In this document: one piece after another, positions 1 to 11,601 of the stretch
How the letters are laid out: every line of letters begins with the position of its first letter
Numbering within the stretch: the first letter of the stretch is position 1
Source: Lingula anatina
Taxonomy: Eukaryota; Brachiopoda; Lingulata; Lingulida; Lingulidae
Assembly (NCBI RefSeq): GCF_001039355.2
Contig: NW_019775821.1
Coordinates: 77,467-137,466 of the forward strand
Length of the DNA stretch: 60,000 bases
Direction: 5' to 3'
Program-made: the position numbers and the translations under genes
The notes under the pieces: generated by a model
Database searches by the model: none
The model's input: the letters and a program-made list of their open reading frames with translations, nothing else
Told to the model about the DNA's origin: nothing

Positions 1-2039
1 AAGGAAACTTGCCGTTGCCGCTTTCTCTGACCACTTGTAGTCCTGTTTGCCGCCGCCATTGTCACAGAGACTCTACCTTTCCGTATGAGAGACAGAGAGC
101 GGTGGTCTAGGCCCGTATACCCCAATACATGACCATGATTCTGATTCTTTTTATATATAGACAGCATATTATGTATTGCACAGACGCTGCCCTATTTCGG
201 TCTAATTCGCAAATCCTTCTGCAATGTCTATGATTTTCCATTTTAGGTCTTGTGGCATACTTATGCGTTTCAATGGTTGCGGGGCTTGCCCAAAGTAATA
301 TTTAGGAGTGTATTCAGTGACTATCGGTCATCCCTAGTACACAGAACATTGGCACATAACTGGTTCGGACAGAGCTACTTGTACTCTGTATTTGTGTACG
401 TGACGTTAGATGGATTATTAAATTTGTTCGTTTTGTTTACTTTTTTTCACAATATGCACATATATACGGAACTATTATTAATTTGTTTCGCGTTTACAAA
501 CGACATTGGCAGAGAAAGAGGGAAGATGAATACTTTAGTTCTCTTATATTATTTGGTTTTCGGCCTTATATTTATTACATTTGTGTGTTCAAAGTTAAAT
601 ACGGTATTCGGGTGCAAAAAGGAAAATATCTGATCTACGCATTTCTGCTCATTTACGTCACACTCTCTGCTTCCTGGGCGTTGCTCAAGTCCGACTAATA
701 AGTTAACCCGTGGACCACATGACATTGTCCTACTTGGCTTATTGCCTAATATAAGCCGACGGTCCTTGCTTCCTTGTGCCTCTGGGAAGATGCCGTCATT
801 TGCCACCCACAGTGTAAACACACAAATTATGCAAGCCTGTACGAATTCCCAGTGTCGCTTGCAAAATAATGCATAATCTGCTGATACCGTATCCGAAGAA
901 TTTCAAACCGTTTCCAGTCTACGGTATGGATCATTTCCCGACCACTTCCTGCGCAATTAGTTTGGCACAGGTGTTGTGTATTTATTAATAATTAGGTCTC
1001 ATCAAAAGTTAGCTTAAATAATGTTGGTTATCAATTACATTATACCCTGTATTTGCGCCTATCCAATTAGAAAGAAAATAAAAACATTCAAATCGGTAGA
1101 AGCAAAATCAGGTATGGGAATGTTCGTTAATTCCCTTACATGTGAACAATGGCACATTATTGAACTGAGGTGGGACGTTTTCACATAAATTAAAACTAAC
1201 TTGTTAAATGTCAGTAAATGCAAATATAGTGTAGTGATATCTTTCTAAATTTTGAACTAGATAATAAAACGTATGAGTACAGAAGTCGTTTATCTTAAAG
1301 TATTTTTTTTTTTCAATTTTTAGGTGTAGCTTTCTCGTAGAATGACACACTGTACGTTGCTTGATGGAAATCTTATACCCAATGATGGTTGATTGGTTGG
1401 TTTATGTGCATGAGAAAGCATAACGTATTGCTCTAGTTCTGATATTAGCCGTGTCCAGCCCTAAAGGTTGGACCCTTGGGGTGCACCGATAATTCTATAG
1501 CCAAGTCACCGTTTTAGATAACCTCACACCCTTTTGCTGTGTGCGAAAGCTAATTGATGTACCGTGTGATAAGGGAAAAGGGAGATATCACAGAAGTCAT
1601 AAATTGCGATTACAAAACCATTTGTGTGAAATGATACGTCACTGCGAATGGCACCATGACCCAGCTAAGGTGCAACGCGGTCAGTATGTTTTCCAGCTCA
1701 GGCTTGGCACGGGATTAGTGCAGGCTGTTTCTCAAAATTCCATTCAGATAAAGAATGCGGAGAATTTCATTCGCTCTCGATACAGTTTTAAATATGCTAC
1801 ATGTAGTTCAGGAAAATAAGAGAATACATTTTTAGAAACACACATTACAGCGCAAAGCATAATGATGTAAAGATAAAACACAGATCCGTGCATTATATAC
1901 ATCAGTGTTGCAACCGCATGGCGAGCCAATGTTTGCCCACTCCCACCAGTTCAAAGTTGCAGCTTGACGAAATATCTGATAACCCATATTTATTCATACA
2001 CCAGAACTAATGGGAACTAAATTTTGAAGCCCTTTCTTT

Positions 2040-2121
<82 letters not shown>

Positions 2122-2126
2122 GAAAG
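1..2126. repeat. Diverged second copy of the 10536-13348 block
   Basis: From about position 62 to the (TA) tract this segment aligns collinearly with 10536-13348. Shared landmarks include the acagagac/gtatgagagacag start, the acataactggttcgg stretch, the gtcatttgccacccacagtg stretch and the final TA tract. Similarity looks moderate in the first 500 bases and very high from about 1000 to 2040. This copy lacks the 746-bp transposon present at 10856-11601. It ends at the single n at 2127, so it may be a misplaced or allelic contig rather than a true duplication. No gene is recognised in it; the short open frame at 1541-1819 is interrupted in the other copy. Confidence 0.8.
2042..2117. repeat. 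(TA)n microsatellite
   Basis: Uninterrupted TA dinucleotide tract. It lies immediately before the n at 2127, a likely cause of the contig break. The corresponding tract in the other copy is 13252-13339. Confidence 0.95.
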
Positions 2127-2127
2127 N

Positions 2128-3832
2128 AAATCTGCAAATAATCCTCTAACATTCCCCACCGTACATTATAAGTAACTTCTGAACTTTCTGAATGAACTGA
2201 TTTCTCTACCTCTGACCATTGAAGAACAGGTGAGACGGTGACATCACACCCAAGTTGAGGCAGGCATTAAAACTCAATAAGTGGCTGAAGTTATTTGCAT
2301 TAGACCTTCATAATTTGGCCCCTGGTGAACTTGATATAGAATGATGTTTGAGTTGGTTCCGCACCCTTAGTCTAGACTGCAATGAATACATATCTGTTCC
2401 CAAGTATCCGAACGTGGTATGACCACATGTACAGCGATGCCAGATTCATGCGCAAAGGACGCAGAAAGGACGCCGTCCGGTGTAAATGGGGCTTTAGAAA
2501 GTTACCGGTATTGAAAAAAGTTGCTCGTGGTTAAATTTGATCCTGAAAATCATGAATGAATCTTAATTTAATTAAATTTTCATCTTTTTTCTTATTGAAA
2601 TAATATTGCTTATTGAAATAATATGTCGTCATGCAAGGTCTAAGCATGACAAGCATGACATGAAGACATGGAAATAATAAAACCTCCAGCATTTCACTCA
2701 AGTAAATAATTATCTTTATAAAATTGGATTGATCAATTAAATAATCAGAATGTATGGAAACGTGTGCATATCCGTGGAATTTCTAGGCACCCTAAGTTGG
2801 TCAGTGGTTGGTTACTTTATGACAAAGACAACCCTTTTTTAAGACTGTTGCTTAGAACTTCTTGAACGACGTTAGTATAATGTAACCACAATAACATAGC
2901 GTGGACAGAAAGAAAAATATACAAAGCCTCACTGTGTGTATAATACCCCGGTATATGCACTGTAACGATACACACAGACACACTAACCCGCATGCCGTGT
3001 GATACTTGGAGAGACAGCATTATTGTTATGACATAAGCGGTTGTTTTTACACAATGTAGGTTTACTGAAGCCCCCATACTTTGCTGTAACTACATGATAT
3101 ACAGACAAAAGATACATTCAGAGTTTTCAGATACAAACACACTATGTGGATATAACCTTGTTTACATATAAGGAGTTCCTTGGTTTTACTTCTTGGGAAC
3201 TTTTTACGTATTAGTTTATATTCCTATTATTCTGAAATCTAAGGAAACTTGCCCAAAATAATGGTACATAAAACTTTGTTTCATAACAAAATAGCAGTAC
3301 ATGTACCTGTAGTCAGACGCTGCCTTAGAGATTAAGAGAGATACCAAACATAACCTAGCGGAGGTTCGATTTGTCAATTAAACAAAGATCGCTCAGGTTA
3401 GTCCAGGGAAGATTTGAATTTGGGTATGATTTTCTCTTAAAATGCTATTTGGCACAACTCTGAGTAATTGATATCATAATAAGCTGTATGTAATAGTGAG
3501 TACTACTTGTGGAAACCATACTTTTCTCTGTCACTGTTCCTTTCAAGTGCACCAAATTGTAACATACGCATTTTCAATGCACAAAAATTGCGGTTTACGC
3601 AACTCATATCAGACTTAATTCTGTGGAATTGTGTTTTATTATCATTTGGGGCTTTTGATTTGTTAGTAATAAAAATTAAAATCTTATCGTTTTTGTTGTT
3701 CTCGAATATTTGCAATTAAAACTTAAGTGGACTATACGGTTAAATTCAAAATTTTTGAAATGCATTTAGCAACAAGCTGGTATTTAACAATGGTGATTAT
3801 ATTTTAATTATTTTTCTCTAATTTTCAAACAG
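2128..3832. other. Non-coding, upstream of EF-hand pseudogene 1
   Basis: No exon-like sequence is recognised. The segment at about 3020-3150 resembles about 5955-6085, which lies at the equivalent place upstream of the intact EF-hand gene. It is therefore probably part of the unit that was tandemly duplicated. Confidence 0.5.
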
Positions 3833-4895
3833 TAAACCATATCTCTATTTAATCAAATCGCTGCTTTCACTTTACTCACCGCCTTTTATGGCTACACTGT
3901 CGGGTTAAATATTGCTGAGGTAAGTTTCCAACTGGAAATGTATTTTATCTGTCTAATTATTCTAATTTTTTTCACATTAATTATAATACGCATACGGGTT
4001 GCAAAAAAGTCTTAGGGGACATTTTCAAAAAACACTGAAATCTATGTAAACAAATGACATTAATTCTCCCAACGTCTTCCTGATTAAAATCTCTTGGCTC
4101 AGGACCTGTTAGATCTGTCATAAGGTAGCTCATTAACTGAGCAAATCATTATCGGTGGGCAGACGTCAGTTGTATGAAAGATCAGTAACCACTTAAGTTC
4201 CGCGTGAGAAAAAAATCTGCCACTGTGCCATCTATTTTCACAAATTGGAATTTTGTGTCTAGTAATATCAAGGTACATAAAATGTATGTACTCCAACCAT
4301 ATAACAGTAACTGATTATCTAAATAATCTGTTTTATAAATGCATAGGTCCCTCAAGTCTACCAAGTATCTGATCTTTGGATTAAGAAAATCAGTGAATAT
4401 TTTAGAGCAATAGATGTCAACAACGACGGTTCGGTCAACAAAGAAGAATACGTGGACAAAGTGGCAAAGAGAGCTCATCGGGTTCTCTTGTCGTGGAGGG
4501 CCAATGCTGTGTTTGGCTTAATGAACAAAGGTTGGTTGTACTGGTTGAACAGATTTACATCCGTAGTGGAGCAGCCATTGAACCTGGAAAGGTGGCTTAG
4601 GTTATTTGAAACGGATCTCCTTAATGCCACTTTGAATGGTCTTGAGTCGTATTGGTGTTTTAACTGATTCCATATTCTAGATGAAGACTGCGATGAGGCG
4701 ATATCTGTTGGCGAGTATTCCAATTTGCTAGAAATAACACGTAACGTCTTGCCTCCTGAAGAACTTTTCAATATCATTGACCACAACCTAAATAACATAA
4801 TCAGGATGGAAGAGTTCTTATATGGTTGTGAGCATTTTTACTATGACATGAAAGACAAGAATGCAGCCCTTTTCTATGGTTTTCCTGGAAAATAA
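3833..4895 (+). pseudogene. EF-hand secreted-type gene 1, broken
   Basis: A two-exon paralogue of the gene at 7244-8187. Exon 1 (3833-3919) encodes a hydrophobic leader-like stretch (AAFTLLTAF) and ends at a good donor (gaggtaagt). The position of the paralogue's ATG reads ATA, and no in-frame ATG is present. Exon 2 (4347-4895, after gcatag) encodes a canonical EF-hand loop DVNNDGSVNKEE and then a region close to the intact paralogue. An in-frame TGA at 4665-4667 replaces the conserved Trp of the CLDWFHILDED segment. Downstream of this stop the frame stays open, with the degenerate EF loop DHNLNNIIRMEE, to TAA at 4893-4895. Loss of the start and a nonsense codon make this a pseudogene, unless the start lies in an unseen upstream exon and the stop is a base error. 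Confidence 0.8.
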
Positions 4896-5048
4896 AAAGA
4901 AGAAAAAAGCCATGATGTCTCAGGGTAGCCTTAGAAACATCTTTTGGAAATATTCAGAATAGCCAGAAATATAAATTGAAAAACCAAAGCTTGTACATGT
5001 AACGGTTGCAATCACGGTTACATTAAATATCATATTTCAATTTCCGCT

Positions 5049-5054
5049 AATAAA
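5049..5054 (+). terminator. Poly(A) signal of EF-hand pseudogene 1
   Basis: AATAAA about 155 bases after the last stop of the broken EF-hand gene. It corresponds in placement to the AATAAA after the intact paralogue. Confidence 0.5.
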
Positions 5055-7233
5055 GTCTTAATGTATTTAAAATCTGCGTATTTGCTTATGATTTAAATAA
5101 TGTTTTTACTGAAAACACGGGTTTATGCAATACACGAAGGAATGAAAAAAATGATACTTATTTTATCATATTTCTGTTTTACCTAATTGGCTTCAGGCTT
5201 CAAAAACGATAAATGGTGCATGTGAACTCGAGGGCAGGTTTGTAGTCAGGAACGCCAAATGAAATACTTAAATTGGGATTTCACTGCACGAACGTAAATA
5301 GTCTCAAGCAATACAATGTGTATATTGCGTACTATTTAGCAAGCTTTCATCCGAGTGACTTGCGGTTTATTAGCAAGTTATTTTTCCTTAACCATTTTCT
5401 ATATGGCAGAAGACACAAGGAACTGCGAAAGAGATAGGAATTTTACACGATTTTCACAGCCATACAGCATCATTGGTTCTGTGTAGGGTTGCGTGACTGG
5501 ATTGATTAATTTTTCTTGTTTAAATATCAACGTTTTATTAACTTTTTCATGTTTATTGCAATATGCAAACACAATGGCATTCGACCACATCGGGTTTTAA
5601 TCGGATGAAATAGAATGAAATGAATAAGGGCACATTAGCAGGGTGAGCACAGCTCGGTTTATATTCTTTTCGATTTTGGACGTCACACTTTCCAACCCCA
5701 CTATTCTTCAACTTGTATCTGTTGATGAGGTTGAATTGGTTATTATACTTTTTACTCGGAATAAATACACAAAAAAAAGCATAGGACATTACCTTTAATT
5801 ATAGAAAGAAAGTAAAATCGCCACATTTCTCAGAAATAAGAATGTAAGTGGCTGGCGCAAAATTTTTCTACCAACTTGTTTTTCTTGCACTATTCCAGAA
5901 GTACCTGTACTGCTCGATGTAACAGACTCCATATTCTTTGTTCTATCAATTCTGCAATGTTATTACAGCCGTTGTCACACAATGAACTTCACTGAAGCCT
6001 CCATAATCCAGATCAGACTACATGATGTACAGATAAAAGGCACGTCAAGATGTCTCAGATACATAGACACTATGCTGGTATAAATGCGTTTGCATTTTAA
6101 ATGATCATGGTTTTGTTTCATTTTGACGTTTTTAGGCAAAATACCTGCCAGTCCTGGAATTTATGACAGCCTACCTGATGAATAGTTCTTTACTGCTGCC
6201 TAACATAAGCCCCGTCATTAAAATATGACCCATATTTGTATGTAAATACATAGCTGACTTCACTTGTAGGCATACGCAGTACCATCGAATATGAGACTGA
6301 CAACAAACAGATTAAGACCCTTAGTAGATCACTTTTACCAAAAGTCTTCAGGTAAGGCTACAATTCCAACCCATTGAATTCATTGCATAGCACGAAAAAA
6401 ACGATCTTCATCATAGCGAAAGTTACTAGATCGTTCCATTTGAGAAGGTAGTATTGATTTGTTTTTGATACCTTATTCGCATAACATAATGCAAATAGAG
6501 AGACGCCTAGCTAATATATTTACTATTTGAACAATATCGCAGTGATTTTTTTTCCGAAAGGGCATTGCACGCGTGTTCCGTTTACATCAATTATATTTTG
6601 TCATATGGGAAGGGTTATTTGCTGCATTCCAAAGTTATTAATTTTGTTGAATAAATTATTCTGCTTTTGTGGCTTTTGACTTTTTCCCTTCTCAGGGGAC
6701 AGGGGAAGTACGCCTCCCCTGCGAAAATGTGTCTCCTTTAAAGCTCACTTACGGTTCTCAACTGTCCTAGAACATGTTACATTGATTACAGAACAACATT
6801 AGAACTGTAAAAAAAACACACCACATGTTCAAGAATAGATTGAAAACTGTAAGTGAACGTTTAATGAGACAAATTTTCGCAGGGGTTCCACCTACACAGG
6901 TCATGCGTTTGGTCCTTCTCTTCTTCTGTTCTATTGATGGGCTGGTGTGCCACGTACTACACCCCTTCTACATATCCTGCACTGCCTTTCCACACAACTG
7001 TTATAGTCTCTTCTCTCGTTGTTTGCCATTGTTCTTCTATAGGTACACTCTCATGAGCCTTCTCAAGGCAAAAATCGTGTAATTGTCATAGAGGACGTTG
7101 CCCTATTCGACATTTCTACCTTCATCCTCAATGCAAAGATGACTTCAATTGTTTTTCTTCTCGACATGAAACCAAACTACTGGTCGCTGATTTGTAAAAA
7201 AAAATCATTACTCTTTTCTTCTCTATGTTTCAG
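5055..7233. other. Intergenic, between EF-hand genes 1 and 2
   Basis: No convincing exon. It holds the block at about 5955-6085 similar to 3020-3150, including shared words such as tactgaagcc, acatgat.tacaga and cagatac. Short open frames here have no recognisable domain. Confidence 0.5.
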
Positions 7234-7243
7234 ATCGTTAATC

Positions 7244-8187
7244 ATGCATATGTCGAATCCACTCAATGTCATTGTTCTTCTCATTGTCTTTAATGGTGAC
7301 AGTGTCGAACTGAAAACTGATAAGGTTGGTTTCCATCTTAATATGCATTTGTTATATATAATTTATTTAATATTTTCATTTACCTAACTAAAAAACAATA
7401 AGAAACGCATATATGGTATAATAATCTGTCATCGGGAAGATATGCCTTTTTTGGAAATTATTTGTATTTGTCATTTTTGAATTTGTCATTTTAAAAAATA
7501 TATCATTTGTTTGGTTGGAGCTCCAATTGCCAAACTACTACTATTTTACAAAACTTTTTTCAGTTGCATCTGTGAATAAGTAACAGCATTAGATTCATAG
7601 ATTAGTAATATATATATATATATCTCAATCTTCAATAGATTCCTCAAAGTCAACAAGTATCAGAACTTTGGAAGGAGAAACAGGCTGCCTGGTTTAGAAT
7701 CATAGATGTCAACAAGGACGGCGTGGTGCGCAAAGAAGAGTACGTGGATGAAGTGGCAAAGAGAGCCCAGCGTGTTCTCTTGTCGTGGAGGGCCAAAGCA
7801 CTATATGGACTAATGAGCAAATCTTGGCCGTTGTGGTTCGACAGCAACCCGTCCAACTTGGAGCAAGTAATAAATCTCAACAGGTGGATTGAGTTGCTTG
7901 AAAAGGACCTCCTTAATGTGACATTGGATGAAAGTGATTTGGACTTTTGTCTGGACTGGTTCCACATTCTTGATGAAGACTGCGGTGAAGGAATGTCTCT
8001 ACAGGAATATTCCAAATTTCTAGTAATATTTCGTAATACCTTGCCACCGGAAGAACTCTTCAATGCTGCTGACCTAAACAAAAATGCAATTATAAGTGCA
8101 GAAGAGTTTTTACATGGTTGTGAATCATTTTATTACGGCATGGAAGAGAATAGCTCAGTCTTATTTTACGGTTCTCTTGAGACCTAA
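7244..8187 (+). CDS. Secreted EF-hand calcium-binding protein (sarcoplasmic-CaBP-like), intact
   Basis: Two coding exons, 7244-7324 and 7639-8187, joined in phase 0 (AAG|gttggt ... caatag|ATT) give a protein of about 209 residues. An acceptor-like ttcag just before the ATG (7233) suggests an upstream untranslated exon. The first 20 residues contain a signal-peptide core (LNVIVLLIVF), so the product is probably secreted or enters the ER. EF-hand 1 is canonical (DVNKDGVVRKEE). A middle loop (DEDCGEGMSLQEY) is degenerate at position 5. The last loop (DLNKNAIISAEE) keeps most ligands but has Ala for the usual Gly. Overall spacing fits the four-EF-hand sarcoplasmic calcium-binding protein/calexcitin family with a non-functional second hand. 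It is the only unbroken member of a three-gene tandem array. The donor gttggt is weak. Family assignment is by motif; the biological role is unknown. Confidence 0.75.
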
Positions 8188-8311
8188 ATAATTGCAAAAT
8201 TCAAGGTGGTTCCTTATTACCACATAAATATACTTACAAGTATACAGCTTTATTCAGAATGTTCAAGAATAGAAAAGAAATGGCCTTTATTTCCAGTCTG
8301 AAGCAGTGAAG

Positions 8312-8317
8312 AATAAA
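8312..8317 (+). terminator. Poly(A) signal of the intact EF-hand gene
   Basis: AATAAA about 125 bases after the stop codon at 8187. Confidence 0.6.
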
Positions 8318-8443
8318 TGAATCCTTATAAAGTAAGTGTTATTTTAATATGTTGGTCACTTTTGCAGAACACGAAAAATTAGATTAGCATGTTGTGTATT
8401 TGTGTGTGGGGGGGGGGGGGGCAAAGACATTCATAGTGCAGTG

Positions 8444-8830
8444 GCGGATTTAGAGGGGTTTGAGGGTCCTGACCCCCTTCGATTTTTGGTACCCTCTTGA
8501 AATCATAATTTTGACTAGCTGAATCATAGTTCTAAACCCTATCAAATGGCACCGTTGGCCCTTTAAGTACCAAAAATTTTCTGGGACCCTTCGACGGGCC
8601 CCGAACCCCAGGCCAAGTCTTCCAAAGTTTTATCAGTCCTTAAGATTCCATCAATATTTATATAAGTGCTTCTGTCTACTCTTCCTCGCTCGAATTCTGC
8701 TACCCACTGCTTCATAGTAAAACATATAGGAATGTTTGCAGGGAAGAATTGTAGCTTACCATCGCTGAATTCATCGGGTGTCATATGGCTTTATTTTGCA
8801 GATCGAAAGATGACCATTAGACGGGCCTTG
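8444..8830 (-). mobile_element. Transposon debris: hAT-type end and mariner-like transposase fragment
   Basis: At 8444 the text cagtggcggatttagagggg matches the common 5' end of non-autonomous hAT elements. On the minus strand, 8784 down to about 8640 encodes FTMKQWVAEFERGR, which strongly resembles the N-terminal helix-turn-helix region of mariner/SETMAR transposases. The homology then degrades and no full transposase or paired inverted repeats are seen. A run of G at about 8408-8420 precedes it. Both calls rest on recalled family patterns. Confidence 0.5.
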
Positions 8831-9344
8831 ATTTTTTTCTTTTGATATTTGATGAACAGTCCTTATCGTTGCATGTGTTTCAACGCCACAGTAAAAATCT
8901 CTTCATTTTTTAGCCTTTAAGGAGGGTAATTTGCAACCTGGTATAGGCTTAGCCCTTGTTTTAAACAGCACTCGTGTGAGGTATACACTAGACATTGCCT
9001 TTTAAAAAACAAGGAAAATCTCGTAAGAGCTGGACATTTGAGTTAGACGAGATATTAAAATATCTTGGTGTTCATTCTGTCAGCCTAATTGCAAATGTGT
9101 CATCCAAATTGATCCTATTAACTTGTATACCAAGGAATACAGTTATTAAATCTATTGCCAGTGCCATATTATTTTAATTGATGACATTGAATCTACATCG
9201 CTGATATTTCAGTCGATCTAATGAGGATAGATGTGGAACTTTTGACTTACACCTTTTCAATGTTTAAATATATCTTACACCATTTTGGTAGCCTTGATTA
9301 ATATGTGTGTGCATGTGCGTGTGTCAGAGGTAAAATTAAAACCC
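8831..9344. other. Non-coding stretch before EF-hand pseudogene 3
   Basis: No exon recognised. Gene 3's leader exon and first EF-hand would be expected here but are not found. Confidence 0.4.
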
Positions 9345-9741
9345 AGCAGATTTAAAATCCAAGGAGAGAGGAGGGCCAAGGCTATACATGAAATAATGAG
9401 CAAAGCATGGCAGAAATGGTTGGGTGGAGATATATCCAGCGTGGAACAGTCAATTGACCTGGGCAGGTGGCCTTAGTTATTTGGAACGGATATTCGTTAT
9501 GTGACACTGGATGGCCTTGAGTTGGATTGGTGTTTAGACTGGTTCCACATCTTTGTCTGCTGGGGAGTACTCCAAATTCCTAGAGATATCAAGAAACGCC
9601 TTTCCGACAGAGGAACTTTTCAACACCGTTGACCGCAACCAAAATGGCATTATTAGAATGGAGGAGTTCGTATATGGCTGTGAACATTTTTATTTTGACA
9701 TGGAAGATAAAAAGACAGCCCTTTTCTACGGCTCTCTCTAA
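9345..9741 (+). pseudogene. EF-hand secreted-type gene 3, truncated remnant
   Basis: Homologous to the 3' two thirds of the EF-hand exon at 7639-8187. It starts near RAKAIHEIMSKAWQKW and lacks the leader exon and EF-hand 1. A TAG (9474-9476) follows GRWP where the paralogue continues RWLRLFET. After DWFHI a deletion of roughly 24 bases removes the DEDCDEA equivalent and shifts frame. The frame then resumes as SAGEYSKFLEISRN, the loop DRNQNGIIRMEE and YGCEHFYFDMEDKK to TAA at 9739-9741. Its last EF loop keeps Gly at position 6, so it decayed after diverging from gene 2. It reads closer to pseudogene 1 (GCEHFYYDMKDK) than to the intact gene. Confidence 0.85.
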
Positions 9742-10174
9742 TTACATAGATAATACAATCAACGTCGTAATTACCACAAACATATTTACCATTATTCAGA
9801 ACTGTCTGAACTGCAATGAATGGAAAATAATTCGAAGTTGATTTGTTTAAAATCATTGTTAAAGGCAAATATGCTTGTCTTGTTCTTCAACTATGTGAAA
9901 TGTGAGTTCAAAATGATAATTTGTGTGAACAGTGCAGTTCTGTTTTTGCAGTGTGTTTGCAAGTCGACTAAAGGAACTATTTGGCCCTTTGTTTCAAACT
10001 GACACATTGCTTAAAATTTTGTCTTTCAGGTATTTTCTTCGACCTAGGCTCGGCTGTATGAAATATGTACACCCGATAGCTGGGTAGTTATAGGTAGCCA
10101 GCACACCGTGACAAGTCTACACATCTCCATCATGATTTCTGATGAGGGCCGGCAAGGATAGAATGGTCATCCTT
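9742..10174. other. Intergenic, no feature seen
   Basis: No exon, repeat or motif recognised. Confidence 0.4.
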
Positions 10175-10532
10175 CCCGCAGGAAAATGCAGTAGTATCGA
10201 AGTAGTAAAGAAACATTAACGCAGTAGTGGTTTGGAGCATATTTGCAGTAGAAATGCAGTATAGCCTACTGCAATTCTACTCCAAAAAGTACATAGGTTT
10301 GTACAGAACATGCTTCAAATCTGCTTCGATTTGGGAGCTAATTAGCATATTTGAAACATGCTTCTATCATGCTGCTAATCTACTGCATTAATGCTTCTCT
10401 CTGTACAAACCTATGTACTCTTTGGAGTAGAATTGCAGTAGGCTATGCTGCAATTCTACTGCAAATATGCTCCACACCACAACTGCGTTAATGCTTTTTT
10501 GCTACTTCGATACTACTGCATTTTCGTGCGGG
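10175..10532. mobile_element. Fold-back MITE with arms of about 130 bp
   Basis: The arms are near-perfect inverted repeats. The left arm begins CCCGCAGGAAAATGCAGTAG, and the right arm, reverse complemented, begins CCCGCACGAAAATGCAGTAG. The arms run inward through the acataggtttgtacag word to a loop of about 100 bp near 10310-10400. There is no coding capacity. No clear target-site duplication is visible. It ends exactly where homology to the 1-2126 block begins. Confidence 0.85.
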
Positions 10533-10855
10533 CGGAGACTCTTTGTTTCTGTATGAGAGACAGATAGCGGCGGTCAAGGCCGGTAAACCCCCATACATGA
10601 CCATGATTCTGATTCTTTTTATACATAGACAGCATACGTATTTTGTATTGCACCCAGTCGGTGTGCGATTTCTGTCTGTTTCGCAAATCCCTCTGAGCTG
10701 CCGATGATTTTCCGTTTTAGGTCTTGTGGCATACTTATTGATATGCGTTTCAATGTTTGTAGCGTTTGTCCAAAGTAATATTTATGAGTATATAGTCAGG
10801 GACTAGCGGTCTTCCCTAGTACACAGAACATTGGCACATAACTGGTTCGGACATA

Positions 10856-11601
10856 CCCAGCAGGCATAGTTGCGTTGGATCAACGTTGAAAACAGGTTGA
10901 TACGTTGAATTGCCGTTGCTCTACCTAAATTCAAGGTAAAATCAACGTTGATCCAGCCACGTTGACTCAACGTTGTATTTTGGTCAATGACACAACTTTG
11001 CAGTTATGGATTGTAATTTAAAATATTAATTATTGAAAACGTGATACTTTGTTTATCAATAATGTAACTAAATTCATCAAAATAATAACAAAACGGTTTT
11101 AAAGTAAAAGTGACAGTTGTTTTGTGTCTTTAGTTAACTAGTGAATTTTCTTAACTTGTTATTCAGAAATACATTCCAATAAACTGAATTGCTTGCAAGG
11201 TCAGCTAACACTAGGATGAATAAGTTGCTGTAAAGATGATGTAGTTTACAGTTCTTGGTAACCTGCTATTATAGAAAGACAGGTTGAGGTAACTGTGACT
11301 TTGTTATATATATATAAATAAGAAAAGAACACTACATATTAATCTAAACCTTGGAAAATTTAACTTAAAGGCCATACATTTATACCCTACATATATTTAG
11401 CCATCAAAAATGTCCTACTGCTAAACACATCCAGGCTAATTTCCTGCTGGGTGGGGTTGATATAACATTGTTTTCTGACGTTGATACAACGTTGTTATCT
11501 GAGGTTGACACAACTTTCAAATCCAAAGTTTATCCAATGACTTCTCAACGTTAAGGTTCAACGTTGTTTCAACGTTAAAACAACATAATTATCCCACTGG
11601 G
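10856..11601. mobile_element. CAACGTTG-rich non-autonomous DNA transposon, TA target site
   Basis: Absent from the paralogous copy near 370-377. The flanks read ggacaTA[CCCAGCAGG ... CCACTGGG]TAgctac, consistent with TA target duplication. Both ends are full of CAACGTTG, AACGTTGA and related words in both orientations. An internal cctgctgggt at about 11442-11451 is the perfect inverse of the left end, so the element may be composite. No transposase frame is present. Confidence 0.8.

Noticed and set aside
250-698. Hydrophobic overlapping open frames resembling a small membrane protein
   Set aside because: Composition follows T-rich DNA; the frames are not preserved in the second copy at 10.7-11.9 kb.
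1541-1819. Open frame of 92 residues beginning RKLIDVPCDKGKGRYHRS (annotated start MRKL)
   Set aside because: The other copy of the block (about 12751-13029) has an in-frame stop, no domain is recognised and the start is not an ATG.
6825-7082. Open frame of 85 residues just upstream of the intact EF-hand gene
   Set aside because: No homology to the EF-hand paralogues, no equivalent upstream of gene 1 and no splice link in phase.
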